A DNA stretch of 7,271 bases from Mailhella sp. (lineage in GTDB: Bacteria; Desulfobacterota; Desulfovibrionia; Desulfovibrionales; Desulfovibrionaceae): assembly GCA_017940105.1 (NCBI GenBank), contig JAGAZG010000203.1, forward strand, positions 1 through 7,271. The letters run 5' to 3'. Below are positions 5,362-7,271 of the stretch, piece after piece. Numbering within the stretch: the stretch's first letter is position 1; each line of letters begins with the position of its first letter. Under the pieces are notes generated by a model, which worked only from the letters and a program-made list of their open reading frames with translations, did no database searches and was not told where the DNA came from. The position numbers and the translations under genes are program-made.

Positions 5362-7041
5362 TCATACATGCAGCACAATGGGCAACACAATGGGATCTCG
5401 CCCCAGGACATCGCGGAAGAAGTGCCTCAGGGCAGAGCGGATATTGTCCGATAGCTGGCTTCTATTTCCTGGAGTCATGGATTCCAGCTGATCCAGCACA
5501 AGACATTTTGAATCTTCAAGAAGATGGCTGTATTGCTGTTCAAACACAAAACCGCGCGAAATCATTTCTGGACCGAGCAGAACTTCGCCTGTTTCTTCTG
5601 CAATAACAAGTACGACTGCGACCATTCCTTCGCCGCCGAGAATGCGTCTTTCTTTAAGCACCACTCTTCCTACGTCACCGACTCCCTTTCCGTCCACCAT
5701 GACGGATTCTGCAGGGACAGGCTCTTCCAGGCGCAGGTCTGATTCTGTCAGAGTGACAGGCTGGCCATCTTCTATGATCTTGATGTTGCGCTGATCGACG
5801 CCGCATTCAGCTGCCAGCTTTGCATGCAGGGCAAGATGGCGGTATTCACCGTGCACGGGTATAAAATATTTCGGCTGAACAACTCTTATGATGTCTTTAA
5901 GTTCATCATGACAGGCGTGCCCGGTTGCGTGCACAGTACGGTCTTTGCTGCTATACACTTCTGCGCCAAGCCTGTAAATCTGATCAAGGACGTGTGAAAC
6001 CGCCTTCGCATTGCCTGGAATCACGCGCGACGACATGATGACCGTGTCACCGGCATGTAGAGAAATATGTCTGTGTTCTCCTCTGGCAATGCGGGCCAGA
6101 GCAGAGAGGGCCTCGCCCTGCGTACCTGTTGCGAGCACTACGGTTTTTTGGGGAGTAATGTCAGGAAATCCCGTAGCTTCGCTGTAGAGGCGGGATGGCT
6201 GCTCTAACAGACCCAGCTCAACGGCTTTTTCTATGTTTGTGGCAAGGCTCCTGCCACTGACAAATACGGATCGACCGTATTTGTCGGCGAGTTCAAGAAC
6301 AGTGCGTATCCGGCGTATGTGACTTGAAAACAGAGCTATAAGTATGCGTCCGCTGACTTCTGAGAATATGACGTCAAGGTCGTCACGCACCTTGCTTTCT
6401 GGAAGGGAATGTCCAGGGCTTTCCACATTGGTGGAATCGGAGAACAGCAGCCTGATGCCTTTTTTTTCGCCCAATTCAGAAAAAATCATGAAGTCTTCGA
6501 GAGGATTGCATGCTTCGTCATCCAATGGCTGCGGGTCAAGCTTAAAATCACCCGTATGGATAATTTTCCCTACCGGCGTGTCAACGCACAGTGCATAACA
6601 TTGGGGTATGGAATGGCAGACCGGAATAAAAGTAAAGGCAAGGTCGCCAAGCTGCACCTGCCCGTAAGCCTTTATGGGGACAAGAACGACGCGGTCAAGC
6701 AGACCGTGTTCTTCAAGCTTATGTTCCACAAGAGCCAGCGTAAAAGGAGAACCGTAGATGTGCAGCCCCCTAAGGCTTTTATACTGCACCAGCAGCCAAG
6801 GAAGGGCTCCTATGTGATCTTCGTGCCCATGGGTGAGAATGATGCCGAGCACCGTTTCTCCCTCTGCAAAAACAGAGCCCAGACTAGGGATGACTACGTC
6901 TACGCCAAGGAGAGAATCGTCTGGAAACATAAGCCCGCAGTCTATCAGGACGACACCCTTTCCGGTCTTCCATTTCTGGCAGTTCATGCCTATTTCGCCA
7001 AGTCCACCCAGAGGAGTGATCGTCAGGTCTTCCGATTCCAT
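5362..7041 (-). CDS. rnj: Ribonuclease J (metallo-beta-lactamase/beta-CASP RNase)
   Basis: This 559-residue cytoplasmic enzyme should degrade and process RNA as a 5'-to-3' exonuclease with possible endonuclease activity, using two zinc ions. The N-terminus L-T-I-T-P-L-G-G-L-G-E-I-G-M-N is characteristic. The metal-binding motif H-G-H-E-D-H is at 71-76; further ligands are H143 and D165 (H-T-G-D-F). The beta-CASP part shows S-D-S-T (201-204), A-T-G-T-Q-G-E (304-310), H-A-T-G-H (371-375) and F-I-P-V-H-G-E-Y (393-400, H397). A C-terminal domain follows, so no key residue is missing and the length is normal. The frame extends upstream to an ATG at 7059 and a TTG at 7125. I chose 7041 because it gives the usual short lead before the conserved motif; none of these starts has a strong Shine-Dalgarno. 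It converges on the TRAP locus and appears unrelated to it. Confidence 0.95.
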   Translation of the reverse strand: MESEDLTITPLGGLGEIGMNCQKWKTGKGVVLIDCGLMFPDDSLLGVDVVIPSLGSVFAEGETVLGIILTHGHEDHIGALPWLLVQYKSLRGLHIYGSPFTLALVEHKLEEHGLLDRVVLVPIKAYGQVQLGDLAFTFIPVCHSIPQCYALCVDTPVGKIIHTGDFKLDPQPLDDEACNPLEDFMIFSELGEKKGIRLLFSDSTNVESPGHSLPESKVRDDLDVIFSEVSGRILIALFSSHIRRIRTVLELADKYGRSVFVSGRSLATNIEKAVELGLLEQPSRLYSEATGFPDITPQKTVVLATGTQGEALSALARIARGEHRHISLHAGDTVIMSSRVIPGNAKAVSHVLDQIYRLGAEVYSSKDRTVHATGHACHDELKDIIRVVQPKYFIPVHGEYRHLALHAKLAAECGVDQRNIKIIEDGQPVTLTESDLRLEEPVPAESVMVDGKGVGDVGRVVLKERRILGGEGMVAVVLVIAEETGEVLLGPEMISRGFVFEQQYSHLLEDSKCLVLDQLESMTPGNRSQLSDNIRSALRHFFRDVLGRDPIVLPIVLHV

Positions 7042-7068
7042 TTTGCTGCACGCATTCATACTGCACTC

Positions 7069-7097
7069 AGCATACAAAAAAGAACGGAATTGTACAA
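7069..7097 (-). promoter_or_regulatory. Possible promoter of the RNase J gene
   Basis: On the minus strand TTGTAC (7092-7097) is followed by 17 bases and TATGCT (7069-7074). The match to consensus is weak at -35 and fair at -10, but the spacing is ideal. Transcription would begin near 7060, leaving a short leader before the ATG at 7041 and making the starts at 7059 and 7125 unlikely. Confidence 0.3.
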
Positions 7098-7150
7098 GAG
7101 AATACAATCTGGAAGATCTGGGCAAAATTTTGATGCACCATCCTTAGACC

Positions 7151-7166
7151 GTATTGACGTATTGAT
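7151..7166 (+). repeat. Short tandem direct repeat upstream of RNase J
   Basis: GTATTGAC and GTATTGAT stand directly head to tail (7151-7158 and 7159-7166), seven of eight bases identical. They lie about 110 bases upstream of the RNase J start and could be a small regulator-binding site. The first copy contains TATTGACG, as in the two promoters at 413 and 1701, but no -10 box stands at the right distance here. Confidence 0.3.
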
Positions 7167-7173
7167 ATGCGTG

Positions 7174-7195
7174 AGCAAAGTCTTTCAGACTTGCT
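7174..7195. other. Hairpin in the RNase J upstream region
   Basis: AGC plus AAGTCT (7174-7183, with A7177 bulged) pairs with AGACTT plus GCT (7187-7195), giving nine base pairs and a three-base loop. No T-run follows on either strand. Apart from this and a weaker six-base-pair hairpin at 7226-7241, I see nothing in the last 70 bases. Confidence 0.3.
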
Positions 7196-7271
7196 TTGTA
7201 AAAATGCGCACAGCAGTCCTTTTCTAGGGCTTTTCAGCCTTTCTATGCATTGGTTTCACTTTGAAGACAGA

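Noticed and set aside
7152..7182. A third copy of the TATTGACG promoter on the plus strand
   Set aside because: TTGACG is present at 7154-7159, but the bases 17-18 positions later (AAAGTC/AAGTCT) do not resemble a -10 box, and CTCTA is absent.
6409..7227. A 272-codon open frame on the plus strand opposite RNase J
   Set aside because: It lies almost wholly antisense to a gene with all its family motifs, its translation matches no family I know, and it has the look of a frame kept open by the codon bias of the real gene.
1..7271. CRISPR arrays, insertion sequences, tRNA or rRNA genes
   Set aside because: No regularly spaced repeats, transposase motifs, terminal inverted repeats, tRNA cloverleaf or rRNA sequence was seen on either strand.

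Overview
The window holds four complete genes and their control signals. It most likely comes from the chromosome of a sulfidogenic deltaproteobacterium of the Desulfovibrionaceae type. That guess rests on the fused DctQM transporter, the style of the RNase J N-terminus and a moderate GC content. It is an inference from family resemblance; no rRNA or other marker gene is present to confirm it.

Layout. Positions 1-412 have no gene I can call. Several short frames are open at the left edge, and there is a strong hairpin at 94-125. From about 413 to 5280 the plus strand carries a transport and enzyme locus. It begins with a TRAP-type periplasmic solute-binding protein (539-1618), followed by its own strong intrinsic terminator. 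Next is a fused DctQ-DctM membrane permease (1855-3762) with its own promoter. Last is a 482-residue arylsulfotransferase-family six-bladed beta-propeller protein (3832-5280), 69 bases after the permease and probably on the same transcript. A long hairpin terminator at 5321-5358, able to work in both directions, separates this locus from a convergent ribonuclease J gene (7041-5362, minus strand). The last 230 bases are the RNase J upstream region.

How the genes may work together. The binding protein should capture a solute in the periplasm and hand it to the QM permease, which imports it with sodium. The sulfotransferase-like protein has no export signal, so it could act on the imported solute or a product of it in the cytoplasm. 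The binding protein lacks both arginines that contact the substrate carboxylate in the sialic-acid TRAP protein SiaP, so a standard carboxylate substrate is doubtful. RNase J is a housekeeping RNA-processing nuclease and seems to be only a positional neighbour.

The most notable features are two near-matching sigma70-type promoters, one before the binding protein and one before the permease (32 of 44 bases identical without gaps, same -35 and same 17-base spacer). Others are the missing arginines, the pairing of a TRAP transporter with an apparently cytoplasmic arylsulfotransferase homologue, and hairpins with a CATGC/GCATG core in every gap of the locus.
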